From positions 5,456,001 through 5,520,000 of the forward strand of contig CM060202.1 of NCBI GenBank assembly GCA_030562195.1: DNA of 64,000 nucleotides, in the 5' to 3' direction. Below the pieces are notes generated by a model. That model did not search any database, was not told the DNA's origin, and was given only the letters and a program-made list of their open reading frames with translations. Source of the DNA: Nipponacmea schrenckii (lineage: Eukaryota > Mollusca > Gastropoda > Lottiidae). Position 1 is the stretch's first letter. Each line of letters starts with the position of its first letter. Below are positions 1 to 13,361 of the stretch, in pieces. The translations under genes and the position numbers were made by a program.

Positions 1-299
1 GGTATAATTAAACTTACCATAACTTGTTTCCAGGTGTGACTCGGATAATACAATTAAAAACATACGTTTCAGGTTGTTAATTATTGTATATAGAATAAAT
101 CAAATTAACAGGGCTATGATATAATTACAATCGGTAAATTATTGGCTCATAAAAATTTAAGTCGTGCATGAATATATTGATCAATGGCCTATACTTGAAA
201 TAGTTTATGATTTATGACATATCTGGCTTCACAGGGTTACTGCCATTGGGTCTACTGTTTTACCAGGAATTTTTGTGCAACTGCACATTTTCATTTCAG

Positions 300-3200
300 T
301 GGTCTAAAATTCATAGAAGATTACATTCAAAAGCAAGTATTACCAGAATATGCCAACACACATACAACCACTAGCGTGACGTCATTACAAACATCTTTAT
401 TCAGGCAACAAGCAAGGTAAGTCTGTATTTTATTATCTGCACTCTCCCAGTGTTAACTTTTTTAATTTTGTTTCCCAAGGGGACTTATATGAAGATTTGG
501 TAAATTGATTACAATTTTCGATGTAGATAGATCGGATACACAAATTATCCTCAGACCCGTAGTCGGGTCTTGTTCGGGTGGGCAAGTAATATATTCAAAA
601 GGGCAATGGTCTTTGTTAAGGTAATGGTCAGTCGTCAAATTTTTTCAACTGTGAAATCCATTTATTAGGGGTTGCGTGATGGTATTGTCATTCTGTAGCT
701 ACAGGCTTGATTTTGCCTCTGAAAAAACTCGGAAAGTTTAGAAAAAATCAGCGTTTTAACAAAAATAGATTTACTCGTCATTGGTTACAGACAAATCAAA
801 CGTAGCCTTTTCAATTTCAAAAGTATACGGTTGCAGACAAATCTAACGTAGCCTTTTCAATTTCTAAATCGATAATGATCAATTCATAAAGATAACAGAT
901 TATAATACATTTAAGTATTGTTTTAGTATATTTATATTATATTGTATACTTATATAGAGACATTATAAGAAAGTGTTGTAATGCCAATGAAAGTGATAGC
1001 GTTATATTTGTTGGAAGTGGTTGTACTGGTGCTATTGACAAGATACTTCATTCTTTAGATTTATCAAAGCCACCAGTAAGTATTGACAATTTCATATCAT
1101 ACTTTCTTATATTACATATCGTTTGTCTGCGTTCGAAATAATTCATTACCATCTTCCATAGTGTTGTATCGAAAGAATAGAAAGATCATGTAAATACAAG
1201 GCGAATCTACTTTAAGTGCTACAATCCCACGATGTATAGGCATTACGGAATATGATTTATTATTTTTGGGTTTTTTTTGCGTCAATTTATTAAACTTTTC
1301 TCTTCATTTTCAAATTATAAATACTATTATTATACTTATAAATGTCTTAATAAAACAAGACTGTACATCGAACAATAACGTTTAACCCCCCCTTGACATT
1401 CGGCAATCCTCGGCAGTTCCGTACAGTTAAATCCGTCTTAGTAATAAACTGGTGAATTTTGTAATGACTTCTTTGCCGTGACTATATTGTGCTATATTGT
1501 GATTACCGGTTGACCAATGAAACATTCTGAATCAATATTTTACGAAGCTTTTGATCTTATTGGCTATATTTACAATCTCTTGTAACCCTGAACGACCAGC
1601 CTCTAATGTTCCTAAAACGTAATCTTGAAACAGTTTCGACAAATTTACCTGCCATTTTCAATACAGTGATAAGTTGCGTTATTTTCACGACAGACTGTAA
1701 CAGGTTTTTTGTGTTTACGGTTTGATGTGTTATTCAAAGTTAAAGTATTTTGTGGTTCAAATTAGGTTGTGAACTGATTTGTTAAACTGAATCTTTTGCT
1801 TGATATATTGTTAAAGATTTGTTGTTCATGAATATGTTTTGTGGTTTGATAATTAAAAATTATTTTTTAGTCAATCTGAATATGTTTTGTCGTTTGATAA
1901 TTAAAAGTGATTTGTAAATCAATCTGAATATGTTTTGTGGTTCCATATAATCTGAATATGTTTGTAGTTCGATATAGAAATGATTTGTTAGCCAATCAGA
2001 ATGTGTTTTGTGGTTCGATATATAGAAGTGATTTGTTAATCAAACTGAATATGTTTTGTGGTTCGATAGATAGAAGTAATTTGTTAATCAAACTGAATGT
2101 TTTGTAGTTCGATATAGAAATGATTTGTTAGTCAATCAAAATGTGTTTTGTAGTTGATATAGAAAGATTTGTTAGTCAATCAGAATGTGTTTTGTGGTTC
2201 GATATAGAAATGATTTGTTAGTCAATCAGAATGTGCTTTGCGGTTCGATATAGAAATGATTTGTTAGTCAATCAGAATGTGTTTTGTAGTTCGATATAGA
2301 AATGATTTGTTAGTCAATCAGAATGTGTTTTGTAGTTCGATATAGAAATGATTTGTTAGTCAATCAGAATGTGTTTTGTGGTTCGATAGAGTAATGATTT
2401 GTTAGTCAATCAGAATGTGTTTTGTAGTTCGATATAGAAATGGTTTGTTAGTCAATCAGAATGTGTTTTGTGGTTCGATATAGAATTGATTTGTTAGTCA
2501 ATCAGAATGTGTTTTGTAGTTCGATATAGAAATAAATGGTAAGCCAGTCTAAATATGTTTGGTTGTTCGATATATAAAAGTGATTTGTTAATGAAATTGA
2601 ATATGTTTTGTTGTTCGTTATATAGAAATGATTTGTTAGTCAATCAGAATGTGTTCTGTAGTTGATATAGAAATGATTTGTTAGTCAATCAGAATGTGTT
2701 TTGTAGTTGATATAGAAATGATTTGTTAGTCAATCAGAATGTGTTTTGTAGTTGATATAGAAATGATTTGTTAGTCAATCAGAATGTGTTTTGTGGTTCG
2801 ATATAGAATTGATTTGTTAGTCAATCAGAATGTGTTTTGTGGTTCGATATAGAAAAGATTTGTTAGTCAATCAGAATGTGTTTTGTGGTTTGATATAGAA
2901 ATGATTTGTTAGTCAATCAGAATGTGTTTTGTGGTTCGATATAGAAATGATTTGTTAGTCAATCAGAATGTGCTTTGCGGTTCGATATAGGAATGATTTG
3001 TTAGTCAATCAGAATGTGTTTTGTAGTTTGATATAGAAATGATTTGTTATTCAATCAGAATGTGTTTTGTGGTTCGATATAGAAACGATTTGTTAGTCAA
3101 TCAGAATGTGTTTTGTAGTTGATATAGAAATGATTTGTTAGTCAATCAGAATGTGTTTTGTAGTTGATATAGAAATGATTTGTTAGTCAATCAGAATGTG

Positions 3201-6200
3201 TTTTGTGGTTTGATATAGAAATGATTTGTTAGTCAATCAGAATATGCTTTGCGGTTCGATATAGAAATGATTTGTTAGTCAATCAGAATGTGTTTTGTGG
3301 TTTGATATAGAAATGATTTGTTAGTCAATCAGAATGTGTTTTGTGGTTCGATATAGAAATGATTTGTTAGTCAATTAGAATGTGCTTTGCGGTTCGATAT
3401 AGGAATGATTTGTTAGTCAATCAGAATGTGTTTTGTAGTTTGATATAGAAATGATTTGTTAGTCAATCAGAATGTGTTTTGTGGTTCGATATAGAAACGA
3501 TTTGTTAGTCAATCAGAATGTGTTTTGTGGTTCGATATAGAAATGATTTGTTAGTCAATCAGAATGTGTTTTGTGGTTCGATATAGAAAAGATTTGTTAG
3601 TCAATCAGAATGTGTTTTGTGGTTTGATATAGAAATGATTTGTTAGTCAATCAGAATATGCTTTGCGGTTCGATATAGAAATGATTTGTTAGTCAATCAG
3701 AAGGTGTTTTGTGGTTCGTTATAGAAATGATTTGTTAGTCAATCAGAATGTGCTTTGCGGTTCGATATAAAAATGATTTGTTAGTCAATCAGAATGTGTT
3801 TTGTAGTTCGATATAGAATTGATTTGTTAGCCAATCAGAATGTGTTTGTGGTTCGATATATAGAAGTGATTTGTTAAGTCAATCTGAATATGTTTGTAGT
3901 TCGATATAGAAGTGATTTGTTAGTCAGTCTGAATATGTTTTGTGGTTCAATATATAGAATTGATTTGTTAGTCAATCTGAATATGTTTTGTGGTTCGATA
4001 GATAGAAGTGATTTGTTAGTCAATCTGAATAGGTTTGTAGTTCGATAGATAGAAGTGATTTGTTAGTCAATCTGAATTATGTTTTGTGGTTCAATATATA
4101 GAATTCATTTGTTAGTCAATCTGAATATGTTTTGTGGTTCAATATATAGAAGTGATTTGTTAGTCAAGCTGAATATGTTTTGTGGTTCAACATATATATA
4201 GATATGATTTGTTAGTCAATCAGAATGTGTTTTGTGGTTCGATATATAGAAATGATTTGTTAGTTAAACTGAATATGTTTTGTGGTTCAACATATTTATA
4301 GATATAATTTGATAGTCAAGTTGAATATGTTTAATGGTTGGATATAGAAATGATTTGTTAGTCAAACTGAATGAATGAATATTAGTAAAATTTATCATTA
4401 ACATATTTTTACCTACTCTTTAAATTTTGATTTATTTAATAGCATTGAATAAAGATCTCAAAATTCAGAAGAATTATCTTGAGATAAACATCAAATCTGA
4501 AGGAAATAATTTCTCTTGGTGTCTGAAACCCATAGTATTTTAAGTTTCAGCAATGTTATGACCTGGGTCTGTTAAAGTAATTAATTGTAATATGATTCTT
4601 GGTGTTTAAAACTGTGGACTGTCAGTATGAGGTGGTCATAAACGTGTCCTTGATTAATTGTTAATGGCAATAAGAAAGATCAAACGCTGCTCGTGGTGAG
4701 CAGATTCTACGACTTGTTTGTTGGACTGCATTGGGGCATAATTAGCAAGTTCACCAAGTTTCGTCAAAATCGTCGAGAGTTTTGTCTGAAAGGTTCTCTA
4801 TTTATTGTGGACGGATGAACTAACGGACCGACAAACAATGATACTTTTCTCCTTTCGTGTTGCTCGAATACATTCATTTTAGATCAAAGATAGATAATAT
4901 CGTAGTTATTTGGCCGCAGAAAAATCGGTCGAGTGTTAAGATATTAAGATGAATATTAAAACCAAGATGGCTTAAATTATTTAGTCTCATCCTATAATAT
5001 TGGATTGGTTTCGTTGACGTAATAGAATAATGCATGATGACGAATGGAGTTGCATGTCAAATATCATCGATTCCGGATGAAATCGCCCATAGACTATTAA
5101 AATTATTTATTAAGGCCCTCCTACACTTGAGATTATTCCTTAGAGATACATTTATTTGCGATCGTTGAAGTGTCAGTAATTAGCCAATCATATTTAAATA
5201 ATATAGTAGTATGTAACTTCAAACAGGAAAACGTGACACGCATCACTAATGTTTACTGAAAAATGTGACCTGTTTTTATTCTAAGTTTAAATAATAGGTC
5301 AGTTAGCAAATTAAGAAATTGTAAGTTGATAAAGGCTAATCAAATCAAGTTTTATTTTAAGATAGCATTACGAATTCATTCAAGTAAAACCTTTAACTGT
5401 AAAAGGAGGTTGAAATCATAATTATATCTTCAAATTCACTTCCATTTTTTATTTTATTTTTCTAGATTGTTTTTATGTGCCCTTATGCACATCATTCGTT
5501 ATTTCTACCCTGGGGTGAAGCTGGTGCGAAGGTACGTTTATTAAATATGCTATATTTTTTTATATTAGAAATATGACTCACATTATACATTATTTAATAT
5601 TAGAAATATGACTCGCATTATACATTATTTAATATTAAAAATATGACTCGCATTATACATTATTTAATATTAGAAATATGACTCGCATTATACATATATT
5701 TAATATTAGAAATAAGACTCGCATTATACATTTTTTAATATCAGAAATATGACTCGCATTATACATTATTTAATATTAGAAATATGACTCGCATTATACA
5801 TATATTTAATATTAGAAATATGACTCGCATTATACATATATTTAATATTAAAAATATGACTCGCATTATACATTATTTAATATTAAAAATATGACTCGCA
5901 TTATACATTATTTAATATTAGAAATATGACTCGCATTATACATTTTTTAATATCAGAAATATGACTCGCATTATACATTTTTTAATATCAGAAATATGAC
6001 TCGCATTATACATTATTTAATATTAGAAATATAACTCACATGAAATGATATTATTCTCTTCAAACTTCTGGCATTTCATTTGGAAAAAACTCCGAGTAAT
6101 AAGAACATCTTTTCGGGATAATGGGAACGCGAAATGTCATCAATCGGGAACGGAAGGATTCTAGAAAACATTTTATTATTTGGAATAAGATTTATTATTT

Positions 6201-9200
6201 GGCAAGATTTAGGGAGTATTAAATATTCACCATTTTGTTTCCAAAATATATGAAAAAGCATGAATTTCTTAGATACCATCGTATACAGATTTTCACCCAA
6301 ACAAATAACTCGATATTAAAGTATATATAAAAGGAACTGATACACAGCAACTTTTATTCTATTCTGGTGGAATTGAATCACAAATTCTGAGATTAAACAG
6401 AATTTGCACGAGGACAAATTTTGAGAGAAAGATATAATGAAAAACGTCTTTTTGAGAAAATTTAAAAATGATACTCGTTCGATCATTGGAGAGAAAAATA
6501 CAGTATTGTAATACATAATAACCAATAGTCTCTAGTTGTGACCTAGGCCAAGAGAGTATCCCTTATATCACATGATACCAAGACTATGAATATATTTTAT
6601 GAATGTTATTGATCATAATAGAACACGTGTATCTTTGAATCATAGTCACCGAATAGTTCAATATATTAGAAATAATTGCCAATAGACGCTGTGTCAATCT
6701 GATGTGATTAAATAACGTGTCCTATGTTCAGAAAGATTTATTTGTAAAATGTAGACAGGGATTATGTCGTCTACTTTCTTAGGCATTCGTACACAAGTGA
6801 CTTCAATATAAAATAGCAATGTAGCTTCTCGTTTTACCACAATACTACAGGTCTCATGTTATGTATATATCTTTCAACCTTTTTATCTAGGTTATTAGAG
6901 TACCACATGATAAAAATGGACTTGTAGATAAAAAATTCTTGGAAATTCATTTAAAGGTAAGGTTTCATTGATACCGTCTATTATTTGTAAAACAATTAGG
7001 TATGAAAAGGTAAAGAAGGTAGAGTAGAGTAGAGCTATGCATATAGACATGACTTACTATTAATTATTTTATAAGAAATATATAATGATATGATATCACA
7101 ATACTTTATGCAACAAAATTAAACCCATCATCTTTTACAGAAACATGCTGGATCAGGTCGTCAATTGATTGGGTGCTTCACAGCAGCGTCAAATGTTACT
7201 GGTATAATCTCGGACATTGATAACATAACATTTTTATTACATAAATATGGAGCTCTTGCTTTCTGGGATTACGCTACAGCAGCGCCTTATGTTCAGATTG
7301 ATTGCAATCCCAATGTTGATGAGTAAGTTAACGAACTCTCCTATTATTTCTTACAATTCTTACAATCAGTGAATTCACTTTCGTGGTTGGCAGGAAATGA
7401 TTTGCAGGTATTGGGTCGTAATCCAAAACAAAATAACAGTAATATACAACGCTCTTTTTTATCACGTATGATATTTTGGAGTTATATAATTATATTTAAA
7501 TTATATGCTTATCTCATATGGATGGAGATAGGATGAGGTTTTAAATTGGCATTACTAATAATAATGTAATAAGTTAATTGGTCGATCCTAGAGAATTGGA
7601 TATTATGGTATTTTCTTTCCATTGTAGATATTCAAATAAGTATTTGTATAAAGATGCAGTATTTATATCACCACACAAATTCCTTGGCGGAGTATCAACA
7701 CCTGGTGTTCTTATAGCTAAACGAAACCTTTTTAAAAATAAGAAACCAGTTATATGCGGTGGAGGAACTGTTGTCTATGTAAGTTATCAAGGATACTTTA
7801 CAAAAACCTTAAGAGATATCTTTATAGTCCTTCGGCTACGTTACTGATTAATTCAATATTGAAACCACCATGTCTTTATTTTACTGGTTAATGAAAACAT
7901 TCGAAGAATAAATTGCAGTACTTCCAGTCAAATGTAAACGCAAGTGATTTATTTGGAAAAGTAATCAAGAGGATTTAAGATGTTTTTGAATGTCCTGAAT
8001 TACATTTTCACCATTTATATTTTAGGTAACTCAAAGTAGTCATATGTACCATACAGATCCAGAAGTAAGAGAAGAGGGTGGTACACCAGCTATAGTTGAG
8101 TCTATTAGAGCTGGTCTCACTTTTCAACTAAAGGAAGCTATTACTCCGAAATATATTTTATCTCGAGAAAATTACTTATTCAGGTAATAATAATCAACAC
8201 ATACAACTTCTAGTTACTATAAGAACTGTCGAATGTCTACATACTACACTACTGTATTATTTATTATACCCCTTTCTTTATGCAAAAGCAATTGGATTCT
8301 TTTAGATTTACTTTCAGTTTCTTTTACAGAGGCAAATAAACTTATTTGACTAAAACAAAATTCGTTATTTTAGTTGTGCATTGTGAAAGTGGTATAACGG
8401 TATAACATGTTTTTCATCTTAGTATACCTAATCTTTCAACCCTTGTTTCATTACAGAAAAGCAATGCCAGTGTTTAAAGCTAATAAAAATTTGGTCATAT
8501 TGGGAAATACAGAATCGGATAGATTACCAGTATTTTCATTTCTAATATACCATCCAGTAACTGGTCGATTTCTACACCATAATTTTATTAGTACTATATT
8601 AAATGATGTGTTTGGTATCCAGAACAGAGGAGGTTGTGCATGTGCTGGCCCTTACGCTATAGTAAGTAACCTTAATTCTTATTATTGTTATAAGTTTATA
8701 CAAATAACAAATCGATCAACCGAAAATCCTTCTGGTATTCTAATAATATTAATAATACAAATTGACGAAATTTATATTGAATAATATTTATATCAATAAT
8801 CAGATAAACATAATTTGACAGTTTTTCACGTAATTTAGTTTTATAATTATGGGGAAATCTGATATGACTCATCGCCATATATAATAGATTGACATTTTGA
8901 AGTTGTTAGCTCACTAAAAGGTGTAAATTGATCATAATTATTTAAAGTGTTTAGGGATATTAAGAAACAAGTTAAGAGCCAGTCTTGTCCTTTTTTTGTA
9001 ACACAATTTGAAATCAAGTTTGACAAAGATTCGTGGTCTTTTTAGGATTTATTTGATATGAATGAAGAAACAGCACAAGATATAGCCAACATGTTTTCTA
9101 TGGGCCAACCGAAAAATACCAAAACGGCGACCAGCCCTGCCTCTTCTCAGGAGATTTTAAAGTAAGTTCTCTATAAGTCCTTTATAGAGGCAAATGGCTT

Positions 9201-11067
9201 TCTTCAGAAAGGATAATTTAACTTTTTCTATCAATGGTCCATTGCAATTGAATAGTAAGGCAGTTTTCTTTTAAACAGTCCTGTTATCTGGGCTGATTAT
9301 TGCTACAGAAATACTCGACCAGATACTAAATTTATTACGTAGTAAATCCTTGTTATCTCCCTTTCAGACCAGGTTTTACTAGATTAAATCTGCCCTATTT
9401 CCTCTTAGAAGAAGAAGTACAATTCATTATTAAAGCAGTGACAATGGTGGCTGATGATGGTTGGAAATTATTACCCCAGGTATAACGGATTTTATTTTCA
9501 ATGGTACATGATGACATTTGAGGATAATATAATATTAGAGCTTACAACTTTAGATGGCTGGACTTATTTTGGCTTTAATATTTCTAAACCTATTTGTAAT
9601 CTTATGTTGCGTTATGGTAATATTTCTATATCTTAACCGGTACATGTACTAACCGAAACACTTCGTTCCTACCGTATCCAACAATTTCTTTCTGATTTTT
9701 AAAGTTTAAATTTTCTACTAATCGAGATTGTTCATATTTTCAGTATACCTTTAATCCAATAACGGGTGATTGGAAACACGTGGACTTTAAGGTAAGTGTA
9801 TAAACAGCATCATCAGAACTTTGTTTTAAAACATTCTATGACATTTTGATTCACGACAGCAGAATGTTCAGCTTTTGGTGATGTCAAACACTTTCAAAAA
9901 GATAACTGATGTTTTGTTTTGAATCGGATTTTCGCGGTCTGAAATCTGACACTTTCAATCGGAATTTTTTGTACATATTTCATACTTCCAATGTCTGACA
10001 TTTTGACTTATGCTGTCAAAATATACTTTGATATCTGACATTTTCAAGCCAAATTTTTTACATTTTCAACATTATATTTAAAAGTTTCAACTAAGCATTC
10101 ATAACTGACATCTGATCATTTCAACGAAAACTATAACTTTCATACTACTCCGGCAAATGTGTTCACCTTTCCCTTCGCAAGATTTTGGTATGTATAGATA
10201 TCATTTTCCTTTGTAGGCGATAGATGAAAGAAAAAGTTTGTTTGATATTAGTTATACGGGTAACCACATGGATTATCAGGAACCACACATCAAAGGATCT
10301 GCTCCAAATTTCCAGGTATAGTTTTTGTGTTTGGTTTTATGCCATGTTTATAGTTTTTCCTGTGAACATTGAGTATCGAGCATTTTTTATTTTTTTAAGT
10401 AAGTGTTTTATATATAAGTTTGAAATATGGTTGTAAGTTTGTTTTGACTTTTTTTTTTAACAAAGTTTCAATATCTTTATATTTTGATTGCAGGATGTTT
10501 TGACGGCGGCCAGAAAACTTTTTGATAAAGGAGATTATGTAAGTAATCATAGTGTTATTTCATGAAAAAGATAGAAGCTGTTAAAATTCTGTCCGACAAG
10601 CTACTTCCTTGTCACTGTTACAAGTGTTAGTGGTCCATCGGTGTATGTGCTCTTGATAAAGAGGGGTTGCTTCACGTGTAATAATTTTATGAATATCATT
10701 ATTTTCGATCTAACCTTTTCGATCTCTTTTTTAGGAGAATCGTACAATGGTGGATCAACGATTATGGTTTGATGAAACCTCGACACCATACAGATGGTTC
10801 TTATTACCAAGTGAAGCGCAGAGTTTGCTTCGAGGTGATGAAGCAGATGTTGACATAATTTCAGTGGAGGATTTGCCGTTTTGTCCCAAAGAGTTTAAAG
10901 AGAGATTAGGTTATAAAGAAAAGAGTAAAAAAACACGTCGGATTACTAGGAATAAAAAGAAATCTGAATTTAGCAGTTGGACGGATGGAATATTTTGTTG
11001 TTTTACAAACAAACATAAAGTAAAACCTATTGATAATGAACTACCGCAAATTGTGATTAAAAAGTAG
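300..11067 (+). CDS. Cysteine-desulfurase-like class V aminotransferase (5' end outside window)
   Basis: PLP-dependent enzyme of the class V aminotransferase / cysteine desulfurase fold. Visible exons: 300-416, 958-1075, 5466-5531, 6891-6956, 7141-7322, 7628-7778, 8026-8183, 8457-8661, 9046-9161, 9368-9479, 9744-9791, 10217-10315, 10494-10538, 10735-11067 (stop TAG); phases agree at every junction. The first visible exon has the substrate-loop-like motif NTHTTTSVTSLQT. SPHKFLGG (exon 7628-7778) holds the likely PLP lysine, and GGCACAGPYA (end of exon 8457-8661) holds a cysteine where desulfurases carry the persulfide residue. The WDYATAAPY stretch fits the PLP-pyridine aspartate region. About 190 residues follow the fold, ending in a basic tail with a CC pair. 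The upstream start is not visible. The family is known from bacteria and many invertebrates; physiological substrate unknown. Desulfurase activity is inference from the cysteine. Confidence 0.85.
1820..4375. repeat. 46-bp minisatellite array in an intron
   Basis: More than 50 tandem units of about 46 bp fill the middle of the 4.4-kb intron 1076-5465. Units read roughly GATTTGTTAGTCAATCAGAA followed by TGTGTTTTGTGGTTCGATAT and AGAAAT. The edges are degenerate (1820-2100 and 3840-4375) and the core is homogeneous, with a few higher-order variants (TGCTTTGCGGTTCG; AGTTGATATAG). No coding potential. Confidence 0.95.
5563..6035. repeat. 35-bp minisatellite in the next intron
   Basis: About 13 tandem copies of a 35-bp unit containing AGAAATATGACTCGCATTAT, in intron 5532-6890 of the aminotransferase gene and unrelated in sequence to the 46-bp array. 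The rest of this intron (6036-6890) shows nothing recognisable. Confidence 0.92.
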
Positions 11068-11205
11068 GATTGTGCTTTCGGCGGTATTTGCAATAATATA
11101 AGACCACAAACTGAATTCGTTGGAATATTTTGTTGTGTTACAAACAAACATAAATCCAAGTGATAAATACCACAATGGTGATTAACAAACAAGATTGTGT
11201 TATTC
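10985..11205 (+). repeat. Imperfect tandem duplication of the gene's coding end into its 3' UTR
   Basis: The segment starting TGGAATATTTTGTTG at about 10,987 (coding, ending past the stop codon) recurs about 142 bp later at about 11,129. It is followed in both copies by ACAAACAAACATAAA and then a GTGATTAA...AAGATTGTG-like end. The second copy lies wholly after the stop codon and has decayed. Confidence 0.75.
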
Positions 11206-11556
11206 GCGTCTAATTCATTCATTTATGAAGAATATGACAACAGGAACCTGCATTCGTTGTGAGCTCTTATTTTTCGTATATATTATGTATTATTTTGATC
11301 TCCTGGCGTAAAAGAATAATTAGGAACGGTTTTGTTTTAAGAGAATTGGTCTGTTTCAAGACTTTGACATCGATAACGAGAGACCATATGGTTGTTATCT
11401 AAACCAAACTTCTCTTATTTCTGTTAAATACGAGCAGGAACTATAGGTCGGTTCGTGACATGCTGTTTCATTCACCCTAGAGGTTCTAAGGAAACCTCAG
11501 ATCATAGCATTAATGAGTTAATCATTATAAAATAGGTTTTAATAAGACCTTTAATA

Positions 11557-12200
11557 ACAAAGAATATATGGATGTACTACCTCTGAATTTATTACATACT
11601 ACGTGAACACCAAGCGGCAGTCAACAAACGAGAAGAAAACAAGTCAGCTATAGCATAACACTTAGCCAAGAAACCAGGACATCACATCGAATGGAATAAA
11701 ACTGATATATTAGCTAATAATCTCCCAAAATGGAAGTCCAGAGTTCTCCGCGAACTCCGCCAATAGATGCCTAACATCTAAGGTTGTTTTTATATTCATC
11801 CTTGAATATTGTTATAATACTACTGACTATGGTTATTTCAATGTTATTCATATTCATCAGTGCTCTGTTGTTTTAATATTACTCCTATGTTTCAGTGCTC
11901 TAATTACCTCATGTTATCTAGTTAGTTATCTAATTGGCTTGTTTTTCATTTGTTACCTTTGTTGTTATTTTCTCATCTTAATCTTTGCTAATCATTGTTA
12001 ATCGTTTTCTTTTGTTCCCTTTTAATGGCTTCAATGTATCTCATATATATTGTCACTGTTTTATATTGTTAATCATTTTACTTGATAACGGTACCTGTAT
12101 GTGTTCCGAAACGTAGTATGTAATATATTCAGAGGTAGTACATCCATATATTCTTTGTTCTTAATGTAGTAATCCTACTTCTATATGTCTTATAGAGAAT
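11557..12200 (+). mobile_element. Truncated Penelope-like retroelement with 15-bp target duplication
   Basis: The element is flanked by the direct repeat ATAAGACCTTTAATA (11542-11556 and 12201-12215). Its ends carry a 47-bp inverted repeat (11558-11604 against 12111-12157), which contains GATGTACTACCTCTGAAT. Inside, a short reading frame with stops resembles the C-terminus of a GIY-YIG endonuclease (HIEWNKTDIL, then WKSRVLRELRQ). The GAAACGT...AATAAATTC-like tail in inverted copies is typical of Penelope-like elements. Family assignment is inference; the inverted arms and target duplication are visible. It lies between the upstream stop codon and its likely poly(A) signal. Confidence 0.65.
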
Positions 12201-12311
12201 ATAAGACCTTTAATATTCTTACTTTTATTTTGTTATGAAATCAATGCTGTGATACAGATATCTATGTTGTTTATTTTTTGTTATATTTATATTAACATGT
12301 TATAATAATTT

Positions 12312-12317
12312 AATAAA
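12312..12317 (+). terminator. Candidate poly(A) signal AATAAA of the aminotransferase gene
   Basis: AATAAA lies 1.25 kb after the stop codon, of which about 0.66 kb is the retroelement plus its target duplication. No better signal lies nearer. From here to 12,822 nothing recognisable is present. Confidence 0.45.
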
Positions 12318-12822
12318 TATTTTGATACTGGATCAAACACGAGAATGGTGTTTTTTTTTTACAACTTTAAAGTAACCCTGTTACTGTCAGATTGTGCTTC
12401 ATGTTTCGCCATTTTCCCCGTTTGACTTGAAGCTGAAATATATACATAGTCTGTAGATGTACTTCTACCTCAAATTAAGATTTTGTCTTTATATTTCTAT
12501 AAATGTCATTTGTATAATATAGCGCAGATTTTCAAGGTATTTAATATAAATATCAAACGTGGATTATTTTAGACACATATTAATTTGTAGGCTGGAATTT
12601 CGACGCTGAGTTGTAACTTTGAATGATTAGCTTAGGAAAACTTTCCTGATTCTAAGGCTAAGGTATGGTCAAATAAACTGCGTACCTTAGTCATAGTCAT
12701 AGGAGTGGCAATTCTGTTCGAAAACGGTCGAGTATGGTGGTGTATACCTTGGAGGACGTTGTATCCAGTTGGTAATATAGGTACATATACATGGCGAATC
12801 AATTATCTAATATGGGAACGCC

Positions 12823-13013
12823 TTAATCATTGTCACCTTTCTCACCACTTTCATCCAGATTACAGTTATTGCTAGAAGCATCGAACGTATAACTAACACA
12901 CATGAATGAATTTAAACATAAACTGGCACATTGAATTGAACATCTACACTGATATGTAGATAATAATACTGATGGTGAATAGGTTGGTTGTTTGACGAAG
13001 AAGCCATATTCTC
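12823..13013 (-). pseudogene. PAN/apple-like exon, isolated
   Basis: A minus-strand open stretch follows a good acceptor (TTTTATTGCAG just upstream) and ends in TAA. The translation has the cysteine spacing of a PAN/apple-type fold (CRC..QCASLC....MCVSYTF, then NNCNL). No partner exon was recognised on either side. It may be the last exon of a lost or distant gene, or a duplicated fragment. Function not assignable. Confidence 0.35.
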
Positions 13014-13169
13014 CTGCAATAAAATCATTATTCACTCAGTTTATAAACTCTGCCAACTAAATGATTCTTTTGTCATTCGTAAGGAATGTACATAGGAATG
13101 TCCATAATATGGAATGCAAAAATAACCTGTCTTACGACGGTCTAAACCACGTTCACGTTCCCTGTTGGT

Positions 13170-13303
13170 GGGTGAACAAGACATGGAAAGAAATCTTCGA
13201 GGTCAGAAGCTTAGTTACCTCATCAATGGACGCATGAACATGGAAGCAGATGCCAACTTTCTCAAACTTCTACAAAGAGCTCTATCAGCTCAGGTGGGGC
13301 AGG
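13170..13303 (+). pseudogene. Broken partial copy of the orphan gene at 16,338
   Basis: About 134 bp match 16,574-16,713 of the intact gene at roughly 90% by eye, including ACATGGAAAGAAATCTTCGA and the piece coding for MEAEANFLKLLQR. The copy has a 3-bp deletion and loses similarity abruptly on both sides. It has no start codon and no continuing frame, so it is a duplicated fragment, not a gene. Confidence 0.85.
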
Positions 13304-13361
13304 GAACAAGCACACAATGACAATGGAACAGCTTGGAAGTAACGATCGTCTACTCTTTTTT

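Noticed and set aside
1820..4375. CRISPR-like regular repeats
   Set aside because: Units are contiguous without unique spacers and sit in a eukaryotic intron.
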